Shown: one piece after another, positions 45,881-54,034 of the stretch
How the letters are laid out: every line of letters begins with the position of its first letter
How positions within the stretch are numbered: the stretch's first letter is position 1
Source of the DNA: Nocardioides sp. Root682
Lineage (GTDB): Bacteria; Actinomycetota; Actinomycetes; Propionibacteriales; Nocardioidaceae
DNA length: 64,000 nucleotides
Assembly (NCBI RefSeq): GCF_001427795.1
Contig: NZ_LMHJ01000003.1
Coordinates: 1,088,507 to 1,152,506, forward strand
Direction: 5' to 3'
Program-made: the position numbers and the translations under genes
Notes under the pieces: generated by a model
Seen by the model: the letters and a program-made list of their open reading frames with translations, nothing else
Database searches by the model: none
What the model was told of the DNA's origin: nothing

Positions 45881-46705
45881 ATGAGCCACAGCGACGATAT
45901 CGAAGACCACGACCTCGGGCTGTCCCACGACCTGCCGCGCATCATGGCGCGTCGTGGGCTGCTCGGCCTCCTCGGCGGGGTCGGCGCGGCCGCCGCGCTG
46001 ACCGCCTGCGGCTCGGACGCCGGTACGGCGGACAGCGCGGCGAGCACGACCTCGGCAGCCACCGCGGCCTCAACGGACGGCGAGATCCCCGAGGAGACGG
46101 CCGGTCCGTATCCGGGGGACGGCAGCAACGGACCCAACGTGCTGACCGAGTCGGGCGTCGTACGCAGCGACATCACGACCAGCTTCGGCTCGGCCTCAGG
46201 TGTGGCCGCGGGCGTGCCGATGACGGTGAAGCTCAAGGTCTACGACCTCAACGGCGACTCGATCACGGCCCTCGCCGGTGCTGCGGTCTACCTCTGGCAC
46301 TGCGACCGGGACGGTCGCTACTCGCTCTACGACGACGAGATCTCGGGCGAGAACTACCTGCGCGGGGTCCAGGAGGCCGATGCCGACGGCAACCTGACCT
46401 TCACGACGATCTTCCCGGCCTGCTACTCCGGTCGCTGGCCGCACATGCACTTCGAGGTGTACGAGAGCCTCGATGCGGCCACCAGCGGGACGAGCAAGCT
46501 GCGCACCTCCCAGCTGGCGCTGCCCGAGGACGTCTGCAACGACGTCTACGGGAACGCCGACGGCTACGACTCGAGCGTGTCGACCTTCCAGGGGGTCTCC
46601 CTCGACTCCGACATGGTCTTCAGTGACGGTCACTCCCTGCAGATGGCCACGGTCACCGGCTCGGTCGACGACGGCTACACCGCCACCCTCAACGTGCCCG
46701 TGTAG
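45881..46705 (+). CDS. Exported intradiol dioxygenase-like lipoprotein
   Basis: The 274-residue protein has a twin-arginine-like MARRGLLGLLGGVGAAAALTAC signal with a lipobox cysteine, then a Ser/Thr/Ala-rich linker and an intradiol dioxygenase-like core: EETAGPYPGDGSNGPNVL, VYLWHCDRDGRYSLYD and CYSGRWPHMHFEVY. The two Tyr and two His residues that bind iron in catechol 1,2-dioxygenases appear conserved. Being membrane-anchored outside the cell is unusual for a ring-cleavage enzyme, so it may have another substrate. Confidence 0.82.
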   Translation: MSHSDDIEDHDLGLSHDLPRIMARRGLLGLLGGVGAAAALTACGSDAGTADSAASTTSAATAASTDGEIPEETAGPYPGDGSNGPNVLTESGVVRSDITTSFGSASGVAAGVPMTVKLKVYDLNGDSITALAGAAVYLWHCDRDGRYSLYDDEISGENYLRGVQEADADGNLTFTTIFPACYSGRWPHMHFEVYESLDAATSGTSKLRTSQLALPEDVCNDVYGNADGYDSSVSTFQGVSLDSDMVFSDGHSLQMATVTGSVDDGYTATLNVPV

Positions 46706-46738
46706 GTAATCCGTTGATGGCTCGGGGAGACTGGGCGA

Positions 46739-47956
46739 ATGCCGTCCGCGCTCCCCGAGGGGGACCTCGCCCCCACCGACGGAGCGCTTCCCGCTGACGC
46801 GCTCGCCGGGTTCGGCACCCGACCGTTCGGTGTCTACGTCCACGTCCCGTTCTGCCGCGTCCGGTGCGGCTATTGCGACTTCAACACCTACACGGCCGAG
46901 GAGCTCGGCGGCGGCGTCTCCCGGTCGTCGTACGCCGACCAGGCGGTCGCCGAGATCCGGCTGGCCCGCACGGTGCTCGGTGAGGCCGATGCGCCGGTGG
47001 AGACGGTGTTCCTCGGCGGTGGCACGCCGACGCTGCTGGCACCCGAGGACCTCGGCCGGATGCTGGCCGCGATCGACGACGAGTTCGGCCTGGCACCCGG
47101 TGCCGAGGTGACCACCGAGGCCAACCCGGACTCGGTCGACGCGGACTCGCTGGCCCGGTTGCGCGAGGCCGGGTTCACCCGGATCTCGTTCGGCATGCAG
47201 TCCGCTGTCCCGCACGTGCTCGCGGTGCTCGACCGCACCCACGACCCAGCCCGCGTTCCGGTGGTGGTGGAGGCAGCGCGCGCGGCCGGCTTCGACCAGA
47301 TCAGCCTCGACCTGATCTACGGGACGCCGGGGGAGTCCGCGGCGGACTGGTCGACGACCCTGGACGCGGCGCTCGCCTGCGTGCCTGACCACGTGTCGGC
47401 GTACTCGCTCATCGTCGAGGACGGCACGGCGCTGGCCCGGCGGGTGCGTCGGGGCGAGCTCCCGATGCCGGACGACGACGACCTCGCGGACAAGTACGTC
47501 CAGGCCGATGAGCGACTCACCGCCGCCGGTCTCGGCTGGTACGAGGTGTCCAACTGGGCTCGCGATGATGCCGCGCGTTGCCGCCACAACCTCGCGTACT
47601 GGCGGGGCACGGACTGGTGGGGGATCGGGCCCGGAGCGCATTCGCACGTGGGCGGTGTCCGGTGGTGGAACGTCAAGCACCCGACCGCCTATGCCGCCCG
47701 CCTGGCCGACGGGCTCAGCCCGGCGCACGCCCGCGAGGTCCTCGACGAGGAGACGCGCGCCGTGGAGCGGGTCCTGCTGGAGGTGCGACTGCGCGAGGGC
47801 CTGTCGCCGGACGTCCTGGGCGCGCGCACAGGCACGGCGGCAGCGCTGGAAGGGCTCGTCACGGACGGTCTCGTGGAGGATCGATCGGACCGCGTGGTGC
47901 TGACGAGGCGGGGCAGATTGCTCGCCGACGCCGTGGTGCGTTCCCTCTTGGGATAG
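46739..47956 (+). CDS. hemW: HemW-like radical SAM protein (coproporphyrinogen oxidase family)
   Basis: The 405-residue radical SAM protein has the CxxxCxxC motif in HVPFCRVRCGYCDF, followed by FLGGGTPTLL and the HemW-type NLAYWRGTDWWGIGPGAHSHVGG region. HemW binds heme and helps insert it into respiratory proteins; older records call it oxygen-independent coproporphyrinogen III oxidase (HemN). The order lepA-hemW-hrcA is conserved in actinobacteria, though here nine genes lie between lepA and hrcA. Confidence 0.93.
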   Translation: MPSALPEGDLAPTDGALPADALAGFGTRPFGVYVHVPFCRVRCGYCDFNTYTAEELGGGVSRSSYADQAVAEIRLARTVLGEADAPVETVFLGGGTPTLLAPEDLGRMLAAIDDEFGLAPGAEVTTEANPDSVDADSLARLREAGFTRISFGMQSAVPHVLAVLDRTHDPARVPVVVEAARAAGFDQISLDLIYGTPGESAADWSTTLDAALACVPDHVSAYSLIVEDGTALARRVRRGELPMPDDDDLADKYVQADERLTAAGLGWYEVSNWARDDAARCRHNLAYWRGTDWWGIGPGAHSHVGGVRWWNVKHPTAYAARLADGLSPAHAREVLDEETRAVERVLLEVRLREGLSPDVLGARTGTAAALEGLVTDGLVEDRSDRVVLTRRGRLLADAVVRSLLG

Positions 47957-48035
47957 GCAACATTCGCTAGGGTTTCGCTAAAGTTCTGCTCGGGCACCGA
48001 CGGTCGGGGCCCATCCGAAGGGAAAAGAGGCTCCG

Positions 48036-48461
48036 GTGGGAAACGTGATCGGCTACGTGCCCGGCGCCTTCGATCTCTTCCACATCGGCCATCTCAACGC
48101 CCTGCGCCAGGCGCGCCAGTGGTGCGACGTCCTCGTCGCCGGAGTCGTGGCGGACGAGATCTGCCTGAAGACCAAGGGCGTCGAGCCCACGGTGCCGCTG
48201 GCAGAGCGCATCGAGATCGTCGAGGCCATCGGCATCGTCGACGCCGTCTACGCCGAGGAGACGGTCAGCAAGACCGACTCGTGGCGCGACGTCGGCTTCC
48301 ACCAGATCTTCAAGGGTGACGACTGGAAGGGCACGCCCAAGGGCGACCGCCTCGAGGCGGAGATGGCCCTGCTCGGCGTCGAAGTGACCTACTTCCCCTA
48401 CACGTTGCAGACCTCGTCGACCGCGCTGCGCAAGGCGATCGCGCACCGCGGGGCCTCATGA
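48036..48461 (+). CDS. Cytidylyltransferase (TagD/glycerol-3-phosphate type)
   Basis: The 141-residue protein has the GAFDLFHIGHLNAL (HxGH) nucleotidyltransferase motif, FKGDDWKGTPKGDRLEA and TSSTALRKA near the end, matching glycerol-3-phosphate or related cytidylyltransferases. It makes a CDP-activated polyol or amino alcohol for a surface polymer. The start is GTG 48036. It is translationally coupled (ATGA) to the following LicD-methyltransferase gene. Confidence 0.9.
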   Translation: MGNVIGYVPGAFDLFHIGHLNALRQARQWCDVLVAGVVADEICLKTKGVEPTVPLAERIEIVEAIGIVDAVYAEETVSKTDSWRDVGFHQIFKGDDWKGTPKGDRLEAEMALLGVEVTYFPYTLQTSSTALRKAIAHRGAS

Positions 48462-50020
48462 CCGCGGTCGTTTCGGACGACGGTCTCCTTCTTCCTGCTG
48501 ACACCCGGCCCCTGCTGGTCGAGATCGACGGCCACTACGTGTGGTCGCTCACGCCCGTTCGCGACGGCGAACCTCGCGACGGTGGCGTCCTGGTCCCGTG
48601 GCCGGGCGTGCTGCGTCCCTACCTGAACGGCCGCGGCCGGATCCGGGTCACCGACACCTCCGGTGATGACGTCCTGTACGACGACGAGGTGGGTCTGGGT
48701 GACGGTGAGGGCGCCCTCGCTGTGGTCGACCGCGCGGGCAATCGCCTGTCGGTCGACAAGGTCGGCCACCTGGCGCGGTCCTTCGCCGACACCGGCGAGG
48801 CCATTCGCGAAGAGATCATGGCCGGCACCAGCCGGGCGATCGAGGACCTGCGCACGTACGCCAAGGTCGACGCCTACCTCAACTACGGCGCCCTGCTCGG
48901 GGCGATCCGTGAGGGCCGGATGCTCGCGCACGACTCCGACACCGACCTGTGCTACCTCTCACCGCACTCGTCACCGGCCGACATCATCACCGAGTCCTAC
49001 CGGATCGGTCGCGCGATGCGTGCGCGTGGCTGGAACCTGCTGCGCATGTCCGGCGGCGACATCAAGTTGCTGTTGCCCCTGTCCGACGGTCGGGTCTGCC
49101 ACATCGACGTGTTCGTGGCCTTCCACGTCGGCGACACCTTCTTCCAGCTCGGCAACCGCAGCGGGACGTTGCCGCGGGAGAAGATCGTTCCCTTCTCGAC
49201 CATCGAGCTGCACGGCTACGAGTTCCCTGCGCCGCGCGACACCGACGCGATGCTCTCCTTCCTCTACGGACCGCAGTGGCGCACGCCGGACCCGTCGTTC
49301 CGCTACGCCGACCCCGCCGCCGGCGTACGGCGCCTCGACGGCTGGCTGCGCGGCTTCCGCGCCGAGATGGGCGGCTGGACCGAGTTCTTCAGCCACGCCG
49401 ACGTGCGGAGGGTGCCGAACAGGTCCTCGTCGTTCGCTCGCTGGGCGGAACGCCAGTTCGGAGATTTCCCGGTGATCGATCTCGGTGCCGGGACGGGCCG
49501 CGACGCGTTGTGGTTCTCGCGGCGGGGTCACCAGGTCACCGCGCTGGACTTCTCGCGCGGTTCGCTGGGCCTGGTCCGGCGTCGGAACCGCCGCCGCGAG
49601 CTCTCGGTCACCGTGGACCAGCTGATCCTCGGTGAGCTCCGCTCGACGCTGATGCACGGCACCCGGCTGTCCCGCGAGCCGCACCACCTGTACGCCCGGC
49701 ACCTGGTCGGCTGCCTCGACCAGCCGGCGCTCGACCAGCTGTGGCTGCTCGCGCGGATGGCGCTGCGGCCCGGCGGTGGCCGGCTGTTCCTCGAGTTCCC
49801 GGCCGCGGTCAAGGGCGTCACCGCCGAGGCAGGCACCGCCCTCGAGCCGCACGGGCTCGTCCGCCGGGTCGACCCGGCAACGATCCGGGCCGCGATCGAG
49901 CGTGCCGGAGGTGTCGTCGAGCACCTGGCCGTCGAGCCCGGCGAGGACATGTACGACGTGCCGGACCCGGCCGTGTGCCGGATCCGTGCCCACTGGCCGC
50001 AACCCAAGGAGAAGTCATGA
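48458..50020 (+). CDS. LicD-like nucleotidyltransferase fused to a SAM methyltransferase
   Basis: The 520-residue protein is a fusion. An N-terminal region of about 110 residues is followed by a LicD/fukutin-like domain with NYGALLGAIREGRMLAHDSDTDLCYL, which holds the metal-binding acidic residues. The C-terminal half has the SAM motif VIDLGAGTGRDALWFSRRG and the ending typical of class I methyltransferases. LicD adds phosphocholine or similar groups to surface glycans. The partner genes suggest a methylated, CDP-derived teichoic-acid-like decoration. Confidence 0.82.
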   Translation: MTAVVSDDGLLLPADTRPLLVEIDGHYVWSLTPVRDGEPRDGGVLVPWPGVLRPYLNGRGRIRVTDTSGDDVLYDDEVGLGDGEGALAVVDRAGNRLSVDKVGHLARSFADTGEAIREEIMAGTSRAIEDLRTYAKVDAYLNYGALLGAIREGRMLAHDSDTDLCYLSPHSSPADIITESYRIGRAMRARGWNLLRMSGGDIKLLLPLSDGRVCHIDVFVAFHVGDTFFQLGNRSGTLPREKIVPFSTIELHGYEFPAPRDTDAMLSFLYGPQWRTPDPSFRYADPAAGVRRLDGWLRGFRAEMGGWTEFFSHADVRRVPNRSSSFARWAERQFGDFPVIDLGAGTGRDALWFSRRGHQVTALDFSRGSLGLVRRRNRRRELSVTVDQLILGELRSTLMHGTRLSREPHHLYARHLVGCLDQPALDQLWLLARMALRPGGGRLFLEFPAAVKGVTAEAGTALEPHGLVRRVDPATIRAAIERAGGVVEHLAVEPGEDMYDVPDPAVCRIRAHWPQPKEKS

Positions 50021-50271
50021 GCGAGCGAAAGAACCGCCTGCGCGCCCAGGCCAAGGACAAGCTCCCGGAGCCTGTCGCCAAGCGACTCCGTGACCCCAGC
50101 GGGCTGCGCGCCCGCGTCGCCGCCCTGGAGGCAGAGGTCCAGGAGAACCGTCAGCTCAACCGACGGATCGCCGAGCTGACCGACGTCGTGGCCGAGCTGC
50201 TGATCCCGCTCGAGGCCCGTGACCAGGCCAAGGTCGACGAGGTCCTCAAGACCTTCCGCGCCGGTCTCTGA
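50017..50271 (+). CDS. Small coiled-coil protein, DUF6752-like
   Basis: The 84-residue protein is lysine/arginine-rich at the N-terminus (NRLRAQAKDKLPEPVAKRLRD) and then forms a helical coiled coil (LRARVAALEAEVQENRQLNRRIAELTDV). Its ATG overlaps the stop of the LicD-methyltransferase gene. Such small helical proteins, often annotated DUF6752, accompany surface-polymer genes in actinobacteria. No function is known to me. Confidence 0.7.
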   Translation: MSERKNRLRAQAKDKLPEPVAKRLRDPSGLRARVAALEAEVQENRQLNRRIAELTDVVAELLIPLEARDQAKVDEVLKTFRAGL

Positions 50272-50291
50272 CCCCGTCTCAGGTCCGGCCT

Positions 50292-50314
50292 CTGATCCGG
50301 GCGCGCCCGATCAG
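50292..50314. terminator. Candidate bidirectional terminator hairpin
   Basis: CTGATCCGGGC and GCCCGATCAG form a near-perfect stem with one bulge around a GC loop, between the convergent surface-polymer operon and the DUF3097 gene. There is no T run, as is common in GC-rich terminators. It overlaps the DUF3097 stop codon. Confidence 0.45.
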
Positions 50315-51159
50315 GGGGCCGTCGTGAAGTCGATCAGCTCTTCGACCCGCCCGAGCAGGGCGGGTTCGAGGTCGGCGTACGAGTCCACCTTCGACAAGAT
50401 GTGCTTCCACGCGCGGGCGATGTCGGCCTGATCGCGGTGCGGCCAGCCGAGGTGCTGGCACACGCCCTTCTTCCATTCGATGGAGCGCGGGATGGTGGGC
50501 CATTCCTTGAGACCGATCCGGTCCGGCTTGACCGCCTGCCAGACGTCGATGAACGGGTGTCCGACGATCCGGACGTGCTTGCCGTTGGGGCCGCGCGCGA
50601 TGGCGTCGGCGATCCGGGACTCCTTGGAGCCGCGGACCAGGTGGTCCACGAGGACACCGACCTTGCGCTGCGGGCCGGGTTTGAACGACACGAGGTGGTC
50701 GGCGAGGTCGTCGACGCCGCCGAGGTACTCGACCACCACGCCCTCGATGCGCAGGTCGTCGCCCCAGACCTTCTCGACCAGCTCGGCGTCGTGGCGGCCC
50801 TCGACGAAGATCCGGCTGGCGCGCGCGACGCGGGCCTGGGCGTCGTGGACCGCGATCGAGCCGCTTGCGGTGCGGGTCGGCCGCACGGGGCCGGACGCAC
50901 CGGCTCGCAGGGGAGCGGTGAGGATCACGGGCTTGCCCTCGAGCAGGAAGCCAGGACCGAGCGGGAAGGTACGACGCTTGCCGCGACGGTCCTCGAGAGT
51001 GAGGGTGTCGAGGTCACGGTCGACTGCCACGATCTCGCCGCACCAGTCGGTGGTGACTTCCTCGACGACCAGGCCGATGTCGCCCGGAGTCTCCACGGCG
51101 CGGCCCCGCTTGGGGACCTTCCAGTCGCCGGCCATCACGTCGGTCCCGTAGCGATCCAC
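50311..51159 (-). CDS. DUF3097 family protein (Toprim-like)
   Basis: The 282-residue protein begins VDRYGTDVMAGDWKVPKRGRAVETPG and has VFVEGRHDAELVEKVWG-like motifs characteristic of DUF3097, a family with a Toprim-type fold near the primase group. The GTG at 51159 gives the family's usual N-terminus; the frame opens much further upstream but that part is not family-like. Its function is not known; a nucleic-acid role is possible. Confidence 0.85.
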   Translation of the reverse strand: MDRYGTDVMAGDWKVPKRGRAVETPGDIGLVVEEVTTDWCGEIVAVDRDLDTLTLEDRRGKRRTFPLGPGFLLEGKPVILTAPLRAGASGPVRPTRTASGSIAVHDAQARVARASRIFVEGRHDAELVEKVWGDDLRIEGVVVEYLGGVDDLADHLVSFKPGPQRKVGVLVDHLVRGSKESRIADAIARGPNGKHVRIVGHPFIDVWQAVKPDRIGLKEWPTIPRSIEWKKGVCQHLGWPHRDQADIARAWKHILSKVDSYADLEPALLGRVEELIDFTTAP

Positions 51160-51179
51160 GACAGACGAGCCTAGGACGC

Positions 51180-52028
51180 CTAGGCCATGGGCAGGTGGCG
51201 GCGCGCCCGGGGGAGCTGCGCATACCCCCGCAGTACGGCGTGCCTGAGGGCCTCGGGCGGGAACGGCCACTCCGCTGCGGCGATGGCCTCGGCCTCGGGG
51301 ACGCCGCGACCGGCGAGGTCGCGGATGGTCTCGGCGACGGCGCGCAGGTCGTCGCACTGCTCCTCGACGAAGCGACGCCCCACGATCGCTCCGTGGCCGG
51401 GCACGACGACCGATGCGGGAGTCAGCAGGCCGAGGACCAGGTCGAGGGTGCCGGGCCAGTCCATCGGCCAGCAGTCCTCGCCCAGCCCGGGCGGTGCCGA
51501 CTCCTCCACCAGGTCGCCGGCGAGCAGGACGTCGACGTCGGGGACCCGGACGACGAGGTCGCCGCCCGTGTGACCTCGCCCGGGGTGCACCAGCTCGACC
51601 TGCCGGTCCCCGAGGTCGATCACGGCAGCGCTGGAGAAGGTCTGGTCGGCCGGGCGGATGGCGGTCGCGATGACCTCCTCGGCCCGCGGCTCGTAGTCGG
51701 CGGCACGGTAGACGCCCTTGATCCGCTCCCCGGCGGGGACGGTGCGCGCGGCAGCCTCCTCGGTCGCGTGGACCGGCAGGTCGCCGTACTCCTGCAGGAA
51801 GGTGGCGTTGCCGAAGGTGTGGTCGAAGTGCTCGTGGGTGTTGACCACGGCGACGAGATCACCGCGGTCGAGCTTGCGCAGCTCGCCGATCACCTCGGTC
51901 GCCGCGACCGACGACGCATGGGTGTCCACCACGACCAGGCCGCGTTCGCCGCCGATCACGGTCACGTTGAGGTCGAACCAGGGGTGACGCAGGACCCAGA
52001 CACGGTCGGCGACTTCGGTGAACGGCAC
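51180..52028 (-). CDS. Metallo-beta-lactamase fold hydrolase
   Basis: The 282-residue protein has the THEHFDHTFGN (HxHxDH) zinc motif, a second histidine in HPGRGHTGGDLVV and aspartate in VLLAGDLVEES. The family hydrolyses thioesters, lactones or phosphodiesters. It lies directly upstream of the DUF3097 gene on the same strand, starting 20 bases from it. Substrate unknown. Confidence 0.9.
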   Translation of the reverse strand: MPFTEVADRVWVLRHPWFDLNVTVIGGERGLVVVDTHASSVAATEVIGELRKLDRGDLVAVVNTHEHFDHTFGNATFLQEYGDLPVHATEEAAARTVPAGERIKGVYRAADYEPRAEEVIATAIRPADQTFSSAAVIDLGDRQVELVHPGRGHTGGDLVVRVPDVDVLLAGDLVEESAPPGLGEDCWPMDWPGTLDLVLGLLTPASVVVPGHGAIVGRRFVEEQCDDLRAVAETIRDLAGRGVPEAEAIAAAEWPFPPEALRHAVLRGYAQLPRARRHLPMA

Positions 52029-52048
52029 TTGGTCAGGCTAGACCGCGC

Positions 52049-52807
52049 TCAACAGAGGCCCGCGTGCAGTTCGGAGCGGAGCAGCGCGCCGAGGTCGGCG
52101 GCGCTGGTGGCGGCGCGGGGGAACCGGAGCTCGGCGTCGTGGGCGCCGTCGATGTCGACCCATCGCAGGACGACTGCGGTGGTCTGGAGGTCGGCGAGGC
52201 TGACGCCGACCACGTCGCCGAGACGGGTGTGGGTGCGCGTCGCGATCGCGCGCCGAAGCTCGTCCTGGTGGCACGCGTTGGCGTGCTCGACCGCGCGCTG
52301 GAGGAAGCCGCGGTTGAGGTCGTGGGCGCGGGAGCCGAAGGCGGCGAGGGGCACCCGCAGCCGGGTCTCCTCGGGCGCCACGTCGGGAGCGCTCTCGCGG
52401 GCGAGGACGGCGAAGTCGAGGTGCAGGCTGACCCGCAGCCGCATGTCGCAGCAGCAGTCGCACTCCTCGACGCCACTGGCCTCGAGCCGGCCCGACAGGG
52501 TCAGGGTCGCGTCGCGGTCGGGGGAACCGGGGCGACCCAGTCCGCTGCGGAGGGTGAGCAGTGCACCCCGCCGGTCGTGGGCGGCGAGCGCGAGGGCGGA
52601 GTCGGCCGGGCACGCGAACACCGGACGCCCGCTGTGGTCCTGCATCTCGAGGTGGTCCTGGTCGAGCCCCGCGGTGATGTCGTCGATCCCGTCGATCACG
52701 AGGCTGACGTCGTCCGGGCAGGCCAGGATGCTGCGGGCCGCGGCGGCGAGGCGGTTGACGTCGGGGATGCCGCCGCGACCTGCGTCGATGCCGGTATCGA
52801 GGGACAC
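52049..52807 (-). CDS. DUF2470 domain protein, iron-box controlled
   Basis: The 252-residue protein ends with a DUF2470 domain: AVEHANACHQDELRRAI, WVDIDGAHDAELRFPRAATS. A central segment holds a tight cysteine cluster EECDCCCDMRLR. DUF2470 occurs at the C-terminus of heme-iron utilisation proteins of the HugZ type, where it sits beside the heme. GTG 52807 is preceded by GAAGGAGAAG with 6-base spacing. An excellent IdeR-type box lies 27 bases upstream, so it is probably repressed by iron and used in heme or iron acquisition. Confidence 0.8.
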   Translation of the reverse strand: MSLDTGIDAGRGGIPDVNRLAAAARSILACPDDVSLVIDGIDDITAGLDQDHLEMQDHSGRPVFACPADSALALAAHDRRGALLTLRSGLGRPGSPDRDATLTLSGRLEASGVEECDCCCDMRLRVSLHLDFAVLARESAPDVAPEETRLRVPLAAFGSRAHDLNRGFLQRAVEHANACHQDELRRAIATRTHTRLGDVVGVSLADLQTTAVVLRWVDIDGAHDAELRFPRAATSAADLGALLRSELHAGLC

Positions 52808-52833
52808 GGTGGGCTTCTCCTTCGACGACTGAA

Positions 52834-52852
52834 TTAGGTGAGCCTAACCTAC
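52834..52852 (-). promoter_or_regulatory. IdeR/DtxR iron box upstream of DUF2470 gene
   Basis: TTAGGTGAGCCTAACCTAC closely matches the IdeR/DmdR consensus TTAGGTTAGGCTAACCTAA, differing at the centre and the last bases. It ends 27 bases from the DUF2470 GTG and about 120 bases from the divergent hrcA ATG. It probably represses the DUF2470 gene when iron is plentiful. Confidence 0.8.
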
Positions 52853-52920
52853 ATGTCTTGCCGGGTGCGGGGAAGGTCTCGTTCCGTCGGTCCCGGGTTT
52901 CGGGGTCGCCACCGGTAGCA

Positions 52921-52947
52921 TTGGCACTCACGCAAGCGGAGTGCCAG
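52921..52947 (+). promoter_or_regulatory. CIRCE element, HrcA operator
   Basis: TTGGCACTC-N9-GAGTGCCAG is a CIRCE inverted repeat (usual form TTAGCACTC-N9-GAGTGCTAA). A TAGCAT -10 hexamer lies directly before it, at 52915-52920, so bound HrcA would cover the transcription start. Confidence 0.92.
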
Positions 52948-52971
52948 ACGAGCCAGACGAGGAGGTGGAGC

Positions 52972-53997
52972 ATGCAGGAGGACCGCAGGCTCGCCGTACT
53001 GCGCGCCATCGTCGAGGACTACGTCGCGACCGAGGAGCCGGTCGGCTCGAAGGCGCTCGTCGAACGCCACCACCTCAACGTGTCCCCGGCCACGATCCGC
53101 AACGACATGGCAGCGCTGGAGGACGAGGGCTACCTCGCCCAGCCCCACACCAGCGCCGGCCGCGTCCCGACCGACAAGGGCTACCGGCTCTTCGTCGACC
53201 GGCTCTCGACGGTCAAGCCCACCAGTTCCGCCGAGCGGCGCGCGATCGCGACCTTCCTGGACGGCGCGGTCGACCTCGACGACGTGGTCCACCGCTCGGT
53301 GCGCGTGCTGGCCCAGCTGACCCGTCAGGTCGCCGTCGTGCAGTACCCCTCCCTCTCGCACTCGACCGTGCGCCACGTGGAGATCGTCGCGCTGACCCCC
53401 ACCCGGTTGCTGCTGGTGCTGATCCTCAGCTCGGGGCGGGTCGAGCAGCGCCTGATCGAGCTCGAGGGCGACCTGGCCGAGGCTGACCTCGCCGCGCTGC
53501 GGTCGCGCGTCAACCTGGCCGCGACGGGCGAGGTCATCGCCGAGGCCGCGGCCGCCCTCAATGGTCTGGTCGTCGCCGAACCGGGATCCCCCGCTCCGTC
53601 GGCGGTGACGGTCGCGGTCGTGGAGACCCTCGTCGACGCAATGAGCGACCACCGGTCCGACGAGCGGGTCGTCGTCGGTGGCACGGCCAACCTCGCCCGC
53701 TTCGGTGACAACTTCGACACCTCGGTCCGTCCCCTGCTCGAGGCGCTGGAGGAGCAGGTCGTCCTGCTCAAGCTCCTCGGCGAGGCCACTGCTGGTGGCG
53801 CGGTGACGGTCCGGATCGGTGCCGAAGGCCCCTACCAGGAACTGGCCGCGACCAGTGTCGTCGCGACGGGCTACGGCCCCGACGACGCTCTCGCGTCCCT
53901 CGGCATCGTGGGCCCGACCCGCATGGACTACCCCGGAACGATGGCGGCAGTGCGGGCAGTCGCGCGCTACATGTCGCGCATCCTCGACGAGAACTGA
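52972..53997 (+). CDS. hrcA: Heat-inducible transcription repressor HrcA
   Basis: The 341-residue repressor has a winged-helix N-terminus (RRLAVLRAIVEDYVATEEPVGSKALVERHHLNVSPATIRNDMAALE) and the HrcA-specific C-terminal domain. It binds CIRCE and represses heat-shock genes. ATG 52972 has GAGGAGG upstream. The CIRCE element just before it implies autoregulation; dnaJ follows. Confidence 0.97.
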   Translation: MQEDRRLAVLRAIVEDYVATEEPVGSKALVERHHLNVSPATIRNDMAALEDEGYLAQPHTSAGRVPTDKGYRLFVDRLSTVKPTSSAERRAIATFLDGAVDLDDVVHRSVRVLAQLTRQVAVVQYPSLSHSTVRHVEIVALTPTRLLLVLILSSGRVEQRLIELEGDLAEADLAALRSRVNLAATGEVIAEAAAALNGLVVAEPGSPAPSAVTVAVVETLVDAMSDHRSDERVVVGGTANLARFGDNFDTSVRPLLEALEEQVVLLKLLGEATAGGAVTVRIGAEGPYQELAATSVVATGYGPDDALASLGIVGPTRMDYPGTMAAVRAVARYMSRILDEN

Positions 53998-54034
53998 TGG
54001 CGCTCCCCGGCGCCTCAGGAATGATGGAGAAGAA

